Assembly: GCF_040790665.1 (NCBI RefSeq)
Contig: NZ_CP160849.1
Coordinates: 186,001 to 250,000 of the forward strand
Length of the DNA stretch: 64,000 nt
Direction of reading: 5' to 3'
From: Sulfitobacter pontiacus
GTDB taxonomy: Bacteria > Pseudomonadota > Alphaproteobacteria > Rhodobacterales > Rhodobacteraceae
Part shown: positions 39,016 through 48,256 of the stretch, in pieces
Layout: each line of letters begins with the position of its first letter
How positions within the stretch are numbered: the first letter of the stretch is position 1
The notes under the pieces: model-generated
Told to the model about the DNA's origin: nothing
Databases searched by the model: none
The model's input: the letters and a program-made list of their open reading frames with translations, nothing else
Program-made: the position numbers and the translations under genes

Positions 39016-39950
39016 GCCGCGTTTTCCGACCAACCGCCGGCCCGTGTCTGAACAAAGGCGTCAGCGCAGGCTTTGGCAAGGGTGCGCACCCGCCCGATAT
39101 AGGCCTGACGCTCTGTCACCGAGATGACACCGCGTGCGTCCAGCAGGTTGAAGATGTGGCTCGCCTTGATGCATTGGTCATAGGCGGGGTGCGCCATCAC
39201 GATGCGCTTGCCTGTTTTGGGGTCCACGGCATCTTGTGCAAGGATCGCCTTGCACTCGTTCTCGGCCTCGACAAAATGGTCCAGCAGCACGTCGGTATTG
39301 GCGACATCAAAGTTCCAGCGGGCGTATTCTTCCTCGGTCTGTTTGAACACATCACCATAGGTGAGCGGGATCGGCGCGTCGGGGCTGTTAAAGGGCATGT
39401 CCATCACGTGATCGACGCCCAGAACATACATCGCCAAACGCTCGAGCCCGTAGGTCAGCTCGCCCGATACAGGATGGCAATCATGGCCGCCGACCTGCTG
39501 GAAATAGGTGAACTGCGACACTTCCATGCCATCACACCAGACTTCCCAGCCCAGTCCCCATGCGCCCAAAGTGGGGCTTTCCCAATCATCCTCGACAAAG
39601 CGGATGTCATGCAGCGCCATATCGATCCCGATCGCCTCAAGCGATCCGAGGTAGAGCTCTTGCAGGTTGGGCGGGCTGGGTTTGATCAGTGCCTGAAACT
39701 GGTAGTAATGCTGCAAACGGTTGGGGTTTTCCCCATAGCGCCCGTCGGTCGGGCGGCGCGAGGGCTGCACATAGGCGGCGGCCCAAGGGTTGGTGCCAAG
39801 CGCGCGCAGGGTCGTTGCCGGGTGGAACGTACCCGCGCCGACTTCCATGTCGTAGGGCTGCAGGACCGCACAGCCCTGACGTGCCCAATAGGACTGTAGG
39901 GCGAGGATGATTTCCTGAAATGAACGGGGGCGCTGGACCGGGTCGGACAT
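39012..39950 (-). CDS. glyQ: Glycyl-tRNA synthetase alpha subunit
   Basis: Catalytic subunit that activates glycine and charges tRNA-Gly together with GlyS. The 312-residue protein contains the family opening [18 protein letters not shown], the [14 protein letters not shown] block and the motif region [16 protein letters not shown]. The ATG at 39950 follows AAGG; an in-frame start at 40040 would add a low-complexity tail. glyQ, the small membrane protein and glyS run in the same direction. Confidence 0.97.
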   Translation of the reverse strand: MSDPVQRPRSFQEIILALQSYWARQGCAVLQPYDMEVGAGTFHPATTLRALGTNPWAAAYVQPSRRPTDGRYGENPNRLQHYYQFQALIKPSPPNLQELYLGSLEAIGIDMALHDIRFVEDDWESPTLGAWGLGWEVWCDGMEVSQFTYFQQVGGHDCHPVSGELTYGLERLAMYVLGVDHVMDMPFNSPDAPIPLTYGDVFKQTEEEYARWNFDVANTDVLLDHFVEAENECKAILAQDAVDPKTGKRIVMAHPAYDQCIKASHIFNLLDARGVISVTERQAYIGRVRTLAKACADAFVQTRAGGWSENAA

Positions 39951-40107
39951 AAGATTTTGCCTTTGCTGCTGCGCGCCTTTCCTAAGGTGCTGTCGCGGTA
40001 GGGTCAATTGGCAGCTTTGTGATGATTTGCGCTGTCTCAAGCATGGTATTTTGCACAGGTTCCTGCTTATCTACTGCAAGTTTAAATCCTTGAGAGTACC
40101 CATACCT

Positions 40108-41934
40108 ATGACGCGACTGTTTGCGGCCCTGATCGCCGCCTTGTTTATTGCCCCGTTTGCCTTTGCACAGTCTGCCGATGATGTGGTTTGGATACAGGTC
40201 GAAGCCCAGCCCAATCTGGCCGCGGCGACCGATCGCGCACGTGCCTATAGCGCCAATCTTGAGGATGTGAACGGCTTTGCCTTGGGCGGCAGCTGGTATG
40301 GAATCGCGGTCGGCCCCTATCGCCGTGATGACGCAGAGCTGTTGTTGCGCCGCTACCGCCGGGACGGGGTGATTCCGCGCGACAGCTTTATCCAGCTTTC
40401 TGAACGGTTCCAGCAGCAGTTCTGGCCCGTAGGCGCGAACGTCCTGAACATTCCGCTGATCGCACCGGTTGACCCTGCATCCCCCACCGATACCCAGACA
40501 GACAGTGAGATCACGCAAACCACCCTGCCCCCCGCCAGCGAAGCGCTGGAGCAAGAGAACACCGCCACCGTAGAGGCAGAAACCACGCAAGTCCCCGTCC
40601 TGCCAGAACCACCACGTGACGAAACCCTGGCCGAAGCGCGCGCCAGCGAACGGGATCTTGACCGCGAAGCGCGCGAACAGCTGCAGGTCGCGCTGAAGTG
40701 GGCCGGGTTTTACAATGCCGCGATCGACGGTGCCTTCGGGCGGGGTACGCGGGGGTCTATGGCCGATTGGCAAGGGGCCAACGGCTATGACGCCACCGGC
40801 GTGCTGACAACGCTGCAACGCGCCGCCCTTCTGAAACAATATAACGCCGTGCTCGAAGGTCTGGGCCTGCAGGTCGTGCGCAACGCCGACGCGGGGATCG
40901 AGATGGTGATGCCGACCAAGATCGTGGGGTTTGACCGGTTCGAGCCCCCCTTCGCTCATTACAATGGCACCGGCGACATCGACGCGCGGGTTCTGCTGAT
41001 CAGTCAGGCGGGCGATCAGGATACGCTCTTTGGCCTGTATGACATCATGCAGACCCTTGAAATCGTCCCCGAAGAAGGCCCGCGCGAGCGGAAGTCCGAC
41101 AGTTTCGAGCTGATCGGCGAGAACGGCCGCATCGTCAGCCAGACGCAGGTGTCGCTGCAGAATGGCGAGATCAAGGGCTTCACCCTCATCTGGCCCGCCG
41201 GGGACGAAGACCGCCGCCGCCGCGTGATTGCCGAGATGACGAAATCCTTCACCCGCCTGCCCGGTACGCTGGATGCCGCAGCCGGGGGTGGCGACCGTCA
41301 GGCTGTCGATCTGGTGTCGGGTCTGCAAATCCGGTCGCCGAAAATCTCGCGCTCGGGCTTCTTCATTGATGGGCGCGGTACTGTTGCCACCACATCCGAG
41401 GCGGTGCAAAGCTGTGGTCGTCTGACGCTGGACGACGAGACAGAGCTTGATGTGGTTGTTGACGACGCGGCCAGCGGGATCAGCCTGCTGAAACCCCGCG
41501 CAGCACTTTCGCCCTTGGATGTGGCGGCGTTCAACACCGTGCCCCCCCGTTTGCAGTCCGAAATCGCGGTTGCGGGTTTCCCCTATGAAGGCGTGCTTGG
41601 ATCTGCGACGGTGACCTATGGCACGCTGGCCGATGTGCGTGGGCTGCAAGGCGAAGAGAACATCGCCCGCCTCGCGCTAGAAGCCCGCAGCGGGGACGCG
41701 GGCGGTCCGATTCTGGATCGTGACGGGCGGGTCTTGGGCATGTTGCTGCCCCGTGCCAATGGCGCACGCGAATTGCCCGAAGATGTCGCCTTTGCGGTTG
41801 AATCCAAGGTCATCGCAGAGCTTGCGCAAAAGGCCGGTGTCACCGTGGATACCACGGCCAGCAGCACCACGATCAAGCCGCAGGACCTGCGTGAAAAAGC
41901 CAAGGGCATGACCGTACTGGTCAGCTGTTGGGAA
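40108..41934 (+). CDS. Secreted SPOR-like / peptidoglycan-binding protein with a trypsin-fold domain lacking catalytic residues
   Basis: About 609 residues. A signal peptide (1-20, ending AFA) is followed by a SPOR-like region (about 25-110) and an acidic Pro/Thr linker. A peptidoglycan-binding repeat (about 191-221, KWAGFYNAAIDGAFG) precedes a C-terminal chymotrypsin-like domain. In that domain the usual GDSGGP reads GDAGGP (Ala531), and the histidine position reads TSEAV (Glu431). The nucleophile and general base are thus both missing, so it should not be a protease. It probably acts as a binding scaffold in the envelope. The ATG at 40108 opens a clean signal peptide. Confidence 0.8.
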
Positions 41935-41935
41935 T

Positions 41936-41975
41936 AAAAAAAACCCGATCCCCCGTTTAACGGGGGATCGGGGTT
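41936..41975 (-). terminator. Bidirectional terminator
   Basis: A 12-bp stem, CCCGATCCCCCG (41944-41955) with CGGGGGATCGGG (41961-41972), closes a five-base loop. On the minus strand it is followed by a run of T (plus-strand A-run at 41936-41943). It serves the TPP-enzyme gene and possibly the convergent envelope protein gene. Confidence 0.8.
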
Positions 41976-42008
41976 AGTCGTTTGAACCGCCTCGGGCCGC
42001 GCCCTTGA

Positions 42009-43601
42009 TCAGACTGCGGTCTGGGGCGTCAGATAGATCAACGTCGGGCGGTCGGCCTTAAAGGCTTGCGCCAGGACCTCTGGCAGCTCCTCCAGCGATT
42101 TCGGTGCCGCAGCATAGGCTCCATAAGCTTCGGCCAGTTTGCAAAAATCGGGATTATGGGCGATGACCGCGTTTGGCGCGATCTGCGCGCGGGTCATGCT
42201 GTCTTCGATTTCGCCTAGTTTGCCATTGTCCCACAGGATGATCGGCAAGGGCAGCCCCAGCTCTACCGCAGCCCCCAGTTCCTGCACCGTGTACTGAAAG
42301 CCATAATCCCCGATGATCGCCATGGTCGGCAGTCCGGGGCGGCCAATGGCCCCACCAATCGCAGCAGGTGTTGCGTAGCCAAGCGTGCCGAACCCGTAAG
42401 GATGATGCCAATTTCCGGGGCGGTCCATCTCCCAGACCTCGGTTGCGGCATAGGCAAATTGGGTCATGTCCGAGTAGATCATCGTGCCTTCGGGCGTCGC
42501 AGCCTTGACCGCGTCCACCACGGCAAGGATGCCCGGACGCTCCATATCCACTTCTGACCGCCAGCGCTTGCGCCAGCCTGCCACCTCGGCTGCATTCCAA
42601 CCCGCTGCTGTGCGTTCGTCCGGCAAGGCAGCGTCAAGCGCGGTCATTACCTGTACCGCATCCCCAAGGATGGCAAACGGTGCTGCCTGCGGGTCCGCCA
42701 GAACCGACGGATCAATATCAACGCGCACCAGCTCGCCTGAATGGCCCAGATGATCGCGCCAGAGGTCCACCTCTGCCAGCTCGGTTCCGACGGCGATCAC
42801 AAGATCCGCCTGCGCGATCACATCCACGCTGCTTTCCCGCGCGAGATAGGCGCCTAAATGCAGCGGCGCTCCGGGCGAGACGATGCCACGTCCGGCATAG
42901 GTCGTCAGGCTCGCTGCCTGCCAGCGGGCCAGCAGGGCGTCAACGTTCTGAACGCCAACGGCACCACCGCCAAAGATGAACAGCGGCTTTTGCGCTGCGG
43001 CCAGCTTTTGCGCCAGAAGGTCGATCTGCGCAGAGGGCACCGCCGGCAAGGTCGCGCTGACGGCAAGGGCGTGCGCGGGGGCGGCCTCCGCCTCTAGCAG
43101 GTGAATGGGAACAGAAATGTGCTTGGACCGCGGGCGGCTGGTGGCAAATTCGGTCAGGGCGCGGTCAATCAGCTGGTAGGCCGCCGGTGCCGTCAGCGCC
43201 ATTTCGGACCAGTCGCACACGGTTTCCGCCGCCGCGCGCTGATCGTTCATCTGGTGCAGCTGCCCCTTCCGCGCCGCCGTTTCATCCAGACAGGAGGACA
43301 ACACCAGCACCGGCACGGAATCGCTGTAGGCCTGTCCCATCGGCGTCATCACATTGCACAGCCCCGGGCCGGTGATCACATAGGCAACCCCCGGCTTGCC
43401 TGTGGCCCGGGCATAGCCATCTGCCATAAAGCCCGCCCCCTGTTCGTGCCGCGCCAGCACATGGGTCAGCCCTGCTTCCTCGATCCCGCGGTACATCTCT
43501 TGGTTATGCACGCCGGGGATGCCAAAGATCACCTCTACCCCGCGAGACTTGAGCATATGAGAAATCTGTGCCCCCAAAGGACGGGTTTGTACTGCGCTCA
43601 T
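42009..43601 (-). CDS. ThDP-dependent acetolactate-synthase-family enzyme, AruI-like decarboxylase
   Basis: 530-residue thiamine diphosphate enzyme. The activating glutamate lies in ARHEQGAGFMADGYAR (near 50-65), the central domain is Rossmann-like, and the C-terminal ThDP/Mg motif begins GDYGFQYTVQELG. It resembles 5-guanidino-2-oxopentanoate decarboxylase (AruI, arginine transaminase pathway) more than catabolic acetolactate synthase, but sequence reading alone cannot settle the substrate. The ATG at 43601 shares one base with the trkH stop and follows GGAGA, so the two are coupled. Confidence 0.75.
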   Translation of the reverse strand: MSAVQTRPLGAQISHMLKSRGVEVIFGIPGVHNQEMYRGIEEAGLTHVLARHEQGAGFMADGYARATGKPGVAYVITGPGLCNVMTPMGQAYSDSVPVLVLSSCLDETAARKGQLHQMNDQRAAAETVCDWSEMALTAPAAYQLIDRALTEFATSRPRSKHISVPIHLLEAEAAPAHALAVSATLPAVPSAQIDLLAQKLAAAQKPLFIFGGGAVGVQNVDALLARWQAASLTTYAGRGIVSPGAPLHLGAYLARESSVDVIAQADLVIAVGTELAEVDLWRDHLGHSGELVRVDIDPSVLADPQAAPFAILGDAVQVMTALDAALPDERTAAGWNAAEVAGWRKRWRSEVDMERPGILAVVDAVKAATPEGTMIYSDMTQFAYAATEVWEMDRPGNWHHPYGFGTLGYATPAAIGGAIGRPGLPTMAIIGDYGFQYTVQELGAAVELGLPLPIILWDNGKLGEIEDSMTRAQIAPNAVIAHNPDFCKLAEAYGAYAAAPKSLEELPEVLAQAFKADRPTLIYLTPQTAV

Positions 43602-45049
43602 TATGCTCTCCAGAATTTGAATGTCAGAATGACGTATACCGCCATAAGCTCCAGCCGCCCGACCAGCATCGCGGCGGTCAGGATCCATTTGGCTGTGTCG
43701 TTAAGGGTGCTGAAATTGCCCGCCGGCCCGATGATCTTGCCCAAACCCGGCCCGATGTTCCCCAAGGCCGCCCCCGCCCCCGAGATCGAGGTCACGAAAT
43801 CCAGCCCTGTCATGCTGAGCGCCACGGCCACCAGCCCTAGTGTCAGCGTGAAGAACATGAAAAACGACATGACCGAGATCATGACATCGCCGCTGATCGG
43901 GCGACCGTCATAGCGCGGGGTAAAGATGCCGTGGGGTGACCGGATTCGCTGCAACTGCGCACGGATGGATGCGAACAACAGCTGATAGCGGAAGATCTTG
44001 ATCGAACAGGCGGTGGACCCCGCGCAGCCGCCAATCAGCCCCGTAAAGAAAAACAGCGCCACGGGAAACGGCCCCCAGGTCATATAATCGACCGAGGCAA
44101 AGCCCGTGCCCGAAATGATTGAAGTGATATTGAACAGCGCCTCGCGCAGGGATTGCTCCCAATGATGCGGAAAGACCGACTGAATAGAGATAAAGATCAG
44201 CCCCACCAGCACCGCAATCGTCAGCAAGAAACCCTTTACCTGCGGATCACGATGCAGGGCCAAAGGGTTGCCGTTCAACAGTTGCACGTAGCGCACGAAA
44301 GGCAGCGCCGCGAGCACCATGAAGATCGACGCCGCATATTCCGCATTGCCGCTAAAGGTACCGAAAGAGGCGTCATAATTTGAAAACCCGCCCGTAGACA
44401 CGGTGGTCAGCGCGTGGACCGTCGCGTCAAAGACGTTCATCCCCAAGGTCAGATAGGTCAGCGCGCAGGCGAAGGTCAGCCAGACATAAATGACCGAAAT
44501 CTGGCTGGCGATCTGCCCGGCCCGTGGCAGGATTTTACCAAAGGTATCAAAGGCTTCCGACTTGAAAATCTGCATACCACCGACGCGCAGCTCGGGCAGG
44601 AACACCATCGCCACAACAATGATACCGATGCCGCCCAGCCACTGCAGGATCGCGCGCCACAACAACAGCCCCTTCGGCAGATCATCAAGACCGGAAAACA
44701 CCGTTGATCCGGTGGTGGTCATGCCCGACATGGCCTCGAACACCGCATCGACGAAACGCGCTTCTGTCGCGCCCAGCATGAACGGCAAAGCGCCGAAGAG
44801 CGGCAGCATCAGCCACACGGCCGTCGTCAACAAAAAGGTCTGCTGGATCGTCAGCCCTTCCCTGACCCCGTTGGCACAGGCCAGCGCGATCATGCTGCCC
44901 CCCAGCATGGTGATCAGCCCTGCCTCGACGAAGACGGGCCAATGGCCGCGCCCTTCGGCAATATCGACCAACATTGGCACAATCATCGCAATGCCAAGCA
45001 CCGACACCAACAGGCCGATGACATATCCAACTGGGCGCAAATCCAACAT
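43601..45049 (-). CDS. trkH: Trk-type potassium uptake protein TrkH
   Basis: 482-residue inner-membrane potassium channel subunit with about ten hydrophobic segments and four pore loops, for example GMTTTGST near 100 and TGFASVDYM later. It normally works with the cytoplasmic TrkA gating ring, which is not in the window. The ATG at 45049 starts MLDLRPVGY, the family opening. In-frame codons upstream to 45124 add a non-family stretch. Confidence 0.93.
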   Translation of the reverse strand: MLDLRPVGYVIGLLVSVLGIAMIVPMLVDIAEGRGHWPVFVEAGLITMLGGSMIALACANGVREGLTIQQTFLLTTAVWLMLPLFGALPFMLGATEARFVDAVFEAMSGMTTTGSTVFSGLDDLPKGLLLWRAILQWLGGIGIIVVAMVFLPELRVGGMQIFKSEAFDTFGKILPRAGQIASQISVIYVWLTFACALTYLTLGMNVFDATVHALTTVSTGGFSNYDASFGTFSGNAEYAASIFMVLAALPFVRYVQLLNGNPLALHRDPQVKGFLLTIAVLVGLIFISIQSVFPHHWEQSLREALFNITSIISGTGFASVDYMTWGPFPVALFFFTGLIGGCAGSTACSIKIFRYQLLFASIRAQLQRIRSPHGIFTPRYDGRPISGDVMISVMSFFMFFTLTLGLVAVALSMTGLDFVTSISGAGAALGNIGPGLGKIIGPAGNFSTLNDTAKWILTAAMLVGRLELMAVYVILTFKFWRA

Positions 45050-45111
45050 CTGCGCAGCGTTGGCGCGGCGGCGCGCCGGTGTCAAGGACACGCCCTGCGG
45101 TAAAACGCAAA

Positions 45112-45140
45112 ACGGCCCGGGCAAGACACACCCGGGCCGT
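45112..45140 (-). terminator. Intrinsic terminator of the second DUF1127 gene
   Basis: ACGGCCCGGG (45112-45121) pairs with CCCGGGCCGT (45131-45140) around a nine-base loop. On the minus strand TTTGCGTTTT follows. It lies 23 bp after the DUF1127 stop. Confidence 0.75.
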
Positions 45141-45162
45141 CAATACTCAACCTGTAAACCGA

Positions 45163-45399
45163 TCAGACGTAATATGTGTCGCGGAAAACATGGTGCACGA
45201 TGTCATCACGCTTGATACCCATCGCGGCCAGCTCTTCGTCGGTCTTGGATTGCAGGAATGTCACCTGACGCATCCGGCCCGAATTCGCACCCGCTGCGAT
45301 CAAACCGTTCCAGATGGCAGCAAAAAACCCGCCGATGACGGCGAAGGGAGCTTTGATGGTGGGGACGTTGCTTTGCGAAATTGTGCTGTTGTAAGCCAT
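45163..45399 (-). CDS. DUF1127-type small protein, second copy
   Basis: 78-residue protein ending in KTDEELAAMGIKRDDIVHHVF, the DUF1127 pattern. It differs from the copy at 10813 by an N-terminal hydrophobic stretch (APFAVIGGFFAAIWNGLI), so it may touch the membrane. I start at the ATG at 45399, with GAGAG upstream. No CCUCC-loop hairpins follow this copy, only a plain terminator. Upstream lie PhaR-like CTGC-N3-GCAG sites at about the same distance as at the other copy. Confidence 0.8.
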   Translation of the reverse strand: MAYNSTISQSNVPTIKAPFAVIGGFFAAIWNGLIAAGANSGRMRQVTFLQSKTDEELAAMGIKRDDIVHHVFRDTYYV

Positions 45400-45490
45400 A
45401 ATAAACTCTCGATTTATCTTGGCATTTCTGCCGGTTACCTTGTTCTGCCTCTTAATATAACGAAGCAATCCCCAATGAGAACCGACGTTT

Positions 45491-45525
45491 CTGCATAGCA
45501 GCATCCCGAAGATGCCGCATCGCAG
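45491..45525. promoter_or_regulatory. PhaR-like sites upstream of the second DUF1127 gene
   Basis: CTGC-ATA-GCAG at 45491-45501 is an exact fit to CTGC-N3-GCAG, and CCGC-ATC-GCAG at 45515-45525 has one mismatch. They lie 92-126 bp upstream of the ATG at 45399. Confidence 0.5.
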
Positions 45526-45626
45526 CATGGCTTTGTGCATGTTTCAAGCAAGCACCACAAACCTGCGCGCAATAAATGCGCAGAATGAAAACATGTCAGA
45601 GTAACTGCCCTAAAACCGTGCGAACA

Positions 45627-46715
45627 TCAGCCGACGTGAAACAGCGTGCTGAACAGTCTGGGATCGATGCTTTGAGCCGCAAAGGTATCGCCCTGCGTCA
45701 GAACAGAGATCGCATCATGACTGTGCAAGCTTTCTTGGTGGCTGGCCACAACGCGAAAATCACGCACTCGTGGCTCGGCTTGCAACTGCTCGCAGAACAA
45801 CCGCGCCGCGTCTTCGACAAAGATCGGGTTAGCGGCGTTCAGCTCGGCAAACGCCTGTTCGTCCTCGCGTTTGACCATCACCTGCGTCTCTGTCGGCACC
45901 GCACGGCGCGCCGCGTCGATCAGGTCTTCGAACCACAGGCAGCTTTCCTCGCAGTTCACCTCGACCGAGATCCGCGCGACAGAGCGTTGCGAATGCGGCG
46001 TGGCAAGCTGCCCCCGTGTCGCACGGGCATGTTCGGACAGCTCCAGCGAACAGGGACAGGTAGAGGAATAGACGTAATCAAGGTGGATGATCTTCTTGCG
46101 CGCACCTTCGGCCTCGACCAGCTCAAGCGCGATGTCGTAATACTGGTACCCCGACAGCCCCGACCGTAAGCTGTCGATGCGCACCGGAAAAGAGAACCGC
46201 ATCTGGATGCGAGCATCATAACTTTCAAGGTCGGACTTATAATCATCCAACGCAGCTTCCATCACCTCGAAGCTGAACACCTCATCGGCATGTTTATAGA
46301 AACTGCGCATGATGCGGGACATGTTGATGCCCTTCTTATCCGCCTCAAGGCTGACCGATCCGGTGACCGATGTCTCGAGCGTCAGATCGCTGCCCTCGCG
46401 GGTGTGAAACCGCATGGGCAACCGAAAGTTCGATATCCCCACATGCTGGATCTGCTGTTTCGCACCACGGATCAGGCTCGACGGGCCGTTTTGCAGATCG
46501 GGCAGCGTGGCCTTGTAGTTATCTCCCACAGCAAAATCACTGGGATAATCGCGGCTGAACTGCGGGTAGCTTTCGGCGCTTTGCAGCAGACGGGCCAGCG
46601 ACGGGTCCAGCGTCTCAATCTCCGCGGCGCTGGCCTTGCGCGCCCAGGCACGCAACGTATCAAGTGCCGCAACCGCATCATCACGGTCCGGTATCACTGT
46701 CGCGGCGATATTCAT
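45627..46715 (-). CDS. folE2: GTP cyclohydrolase FolE2 (type IB)
   Basis: Makes dihydroneopterin triphosphate from GTP, the entry step to folate and deazaguanosine compounds, upstream of FolB and FolP. The 362-residue protein has the FolE2 metal-site cysteine in YSSTCPCSLELSEHA and the glutamate region RISVEVNCEESCLWFED. Type IB enzymes can use metals other than zinc and in some bacteria are made under zinc shortage. The ATG at 46715 follows AAGGG. A sigma-70-like promoter lies about 30 bp upstream. Confidence 0.95.
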   Translation of the reverse strand: MNIAATVIPDRDDAVAALDTLRAWARKASAAEIETLDPSLARLLQSAESYPQFSRDYPSDFAVGDNYKATLPDLQNGPSSLIRGAKQQIQHVGISNFRLPMRFHTREGSDLTLETSVTGSVSLEADKKGINMSRIMRSFYKHADEVFSFEVMEAALDDYKSDLESYDARIQMRFSFPVRIDSLRSGLSGYQYYDIALELVEAEGARKKIIHLDYVYSSTCPCSLELSEHARATRGQLATPHSQRSVARISVEVNCEESCLWFEDLIDAARRAVPTETQVMVKREDEQAFAELNAANPIFVEDAARLFCEQLQAEPRVRDFRVVASHQESLHSHDAISVLTQGDTFAAQSIDPRLFSTLFHVG

Positions 46716-46742
46716 AGCAAGGCCCTTTCGCAAGTTGCCCCC

Positions 46743-46771
46743 TATATAGGCGATATCGGGGGCTTTACCAA
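46743..46771 (-). promoter_or_regulatory. Candidate sigma-70 promoter of folE2
   Basis: On the minus strand, TTGGTA (46766-46771) and TATATA (46743-46748) are separated by 17 bp, 28 bp before the folE2 ATG. Confidence 0.4.
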
Positions 46772-46808
46772 TGCTCCGTCCAGCCAAGCAGGCAAAGCCC
46801 CCGAGTGA

Positions 46809-47993
46809 TCACTTCAATGTGTCCAGCGCCTGACGGATGTCGGCGATCAGATCATCCACGTCTTCAAGCCCCGCAGACAAGCGCACAAGGCCGGGGCTGA
46901 TCCCCAGCGTGGCTTTCTGGTCATCCGGCAAACGCTGGTGCGTGGTGGTCGCCGGATGGGTCGCAATGGATTTCGCATCGGCAAAGTTGTTCGAGATGGT
47001 GATAATCTCGAGCGCATTAAGGAATGCAAAACACGCGTCCTTACCGCCCTTGACCTCTACCGCCAAGACGGTCCCCGCCGACGGCGCATGAGACGTGGCG
47101 AGCGCGTGCTGCGGATGGCTGGGGTGTGTGGGATAGCGCACAGCGCTCAGCTTGGGGTGCCCGTTCAGCGCATCTGCGATCTTATAGGCGGCATCCGCTT
47201 GGGCACGGACACGCAGGTCGATGGTTTCAAGCGCCTTGAGGTGGGTCCAGGCGGTAAACGGGTTCATCGCGCCGCCGGTGTGTTTCATATAGGCTTCGAT
47301 GGGTCCGCGGATCAGCTCTTTGGGGCCGCAAATCGCGCCGCCCAGCATACGCCCCTGCCCGTCCACATGTTTCGTGGTCGAGATAATGGCGATATCCGCA
47401 CCACATTCCTTGGCATAGGAAAATACCGGCGTCGCCATCGCGTCATCCGCTAGCACCAGCGCGCCGACGGCATGGGCCGCTTTCACCACATGGCGCATGT
47501 CAACGACTTCCAGGGTAGGGTTCGAAATGCTCTCAAAGAAGACCATGGTCGTGTCAGGGCGAATGGCCGCATCCCACGCCGCGTTATCCGTGCCGTCGAT
47601 CAAGGTCACCTCGACCCCGAAACGCGCCAAGATATCCTCCAGAACATACAGGCACGACCCGAAAAGCGCGCGCGCGGCGACCACGTGATCGCCTGCTTTC
47701 AGCAGCGATGTCAGCGCGCCGCTGACCGCCGCCATACCAGAGGTACAGGCGAAACAATCCTCATACCCCAAAAGCCCCGAGATCCGGTCCTCGAACATGC
47801 GCACCGTGGGGTTGCCATAGCGGGCATAGATAAACTCGTCATCCCCCAGCGACTGGAACCGCGCCTCGGCCTGTTCGGCGCTGTCATAGACAAAACCCTG
47901 TGTCAGGAACACGGCCTCGGACACTTCGTTATACTGGCTGCGGCGGGTGCCACTGTGAACAGCCTTGGTCCGTGGTTTCCAATCAACGCTCAT
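46809..47993 (-). CDS. metZ: O-succinylhomoserine sulfhydrylase
   Basis: PLP enzyme of the Cys/Met metabolism family that makes homocysteine directly from O-succinylhomoserine and sulfide. The 394-residue protein has YARYGNPTV, the PLP region LADDAMATPVF and the Schiff-base lysine in STTKHVDGQGR. The GQGR form is usual for MetZ rather than cystathionine gamma-synthase. The ATG at 47993 follows AGGAAGG. A SAM-II riboswitch and a leader terminator lie upstream, which supports a methionine-pathway role. Confidence 0.93.
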   Translation of the reverse strand: MSVDWKPRTKAVHSGTRRSQYNEVSEAVFLTQGFVYDSAEQAEARFQSLGDDEFIYARYGNPTVRMFEDRISGLLGYEDCFACTSGMAAVSGALTSLLKAGDHVVAARALFGSCLYVLEDILARFGVEVTLIDGTDNAAWDAAIRPDTTMVFFESISNPTLEVVDMRHVVKAAHAVGALVLADDAMATPVFSYAKECGADIAIISTTKHVDGQGRMLGGAICGPKELIRGPIEAYMKHTGGAMNPFTAWTHLKALETIDLRVRAQADAAYKIADALNGHPKLSAVRYPTHPSHPQHALATSHAPSAGTVLAVEVKGGKDACFAFLNALEIITISNNFADAKSIATHPATTTHQRLPDDQKATLGISPGLVRLSAGLEDVDDLIADIRQALDTLK

Positions 47994-48029
47994 TCTCTCA
48001 TCCTTCCTGTCCCGCCGTGCAGCGGGCGT

Positions 48030-48067
48030 AAAAAAACCCCAGACGCGGTCAAGCGAAAGGGGGCTTT
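48030..48067 (-). terminator. Leader terminator between the SAM-II riboswitch and metZ
   Basis: On the minus strand, AAAGCCCC (48067-48060) pairs with GGGGTTTT (48040-48033) with one G-U pair, and the T-run continues to 48030. It lies between the riboswitch and the metZ ribosome site, so it could be the switch's expression platform. Confidence 0.6.
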
Positions 48068-48076
48068 CATCCTGAC

Positions 48077-48141
48077 CTTTTAGCGGAATTTGGCAGGTTT
48101 CTCTGCCCGTGGCCCGCAATCCGGTATCAAATCGCCACGTG
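48077..48141 (-). ncRNA. SAM-II riboswitch
   Basis: On the minus strand, CGTGGC (48139-48134) pairs with GCCACG (48113-48108). The first strand is followed by GATTTGATACCGGATTGCGG. Downstream comes CCGCTAAAAGG, whose CCGC (48086-48083) can pair with GCGG (48117-48114) to make the pseudoknot. This is the SAM-II pattern (GTGG-GATTT, then GCTAAA) known upstream of met genes in alphaproteobacteria. An extra small hairpin, GGCAG/CTGCC (48107-48092), is inserted before the last segment. It should bind S-adenosylmethionine and lower metZ expression. Confidence 0.8.
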
Positions 48142-48190
48142 TCATCTGCTACGCCCCTCGCCCGCTCGCGTCAACTCTAACAGCAAGCCG

Positions 48191-48256
48191 CCTTCCAAAT
48201 GGCCGTAAATCCCGGGGGTGCTGCCCCATACGGGGCAGCGGGGGCTGGCCCCCGTC
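48191..48256 (+). repeat. Dispersed intergenic repeat, copy D (full-length type)
   Basis: The head CCTTCCAAATGG and AAATCCC are followed by two inverted repeats, CTGCCCC/GGGGCAG and GGGGGC/GCCCCC. The tail is almost that of copy A. It abuts the yciB stop codon. Confidence 0.6.

Noticed and set aside
39982..41649. 555-codon minus-strand open frame
   Set aside because: It is antisense to the SPOR/peptidoglycan-binding protein gene, which has a signal peptide and domains. The minus-strand product has none.
45563..45583. CTGCGC/GCGCAG hairpin after folE2 as a terminator
   Set aside because: The stem is six base pairs with no T-run on the folE2 strand, too weak to list as a terminator.
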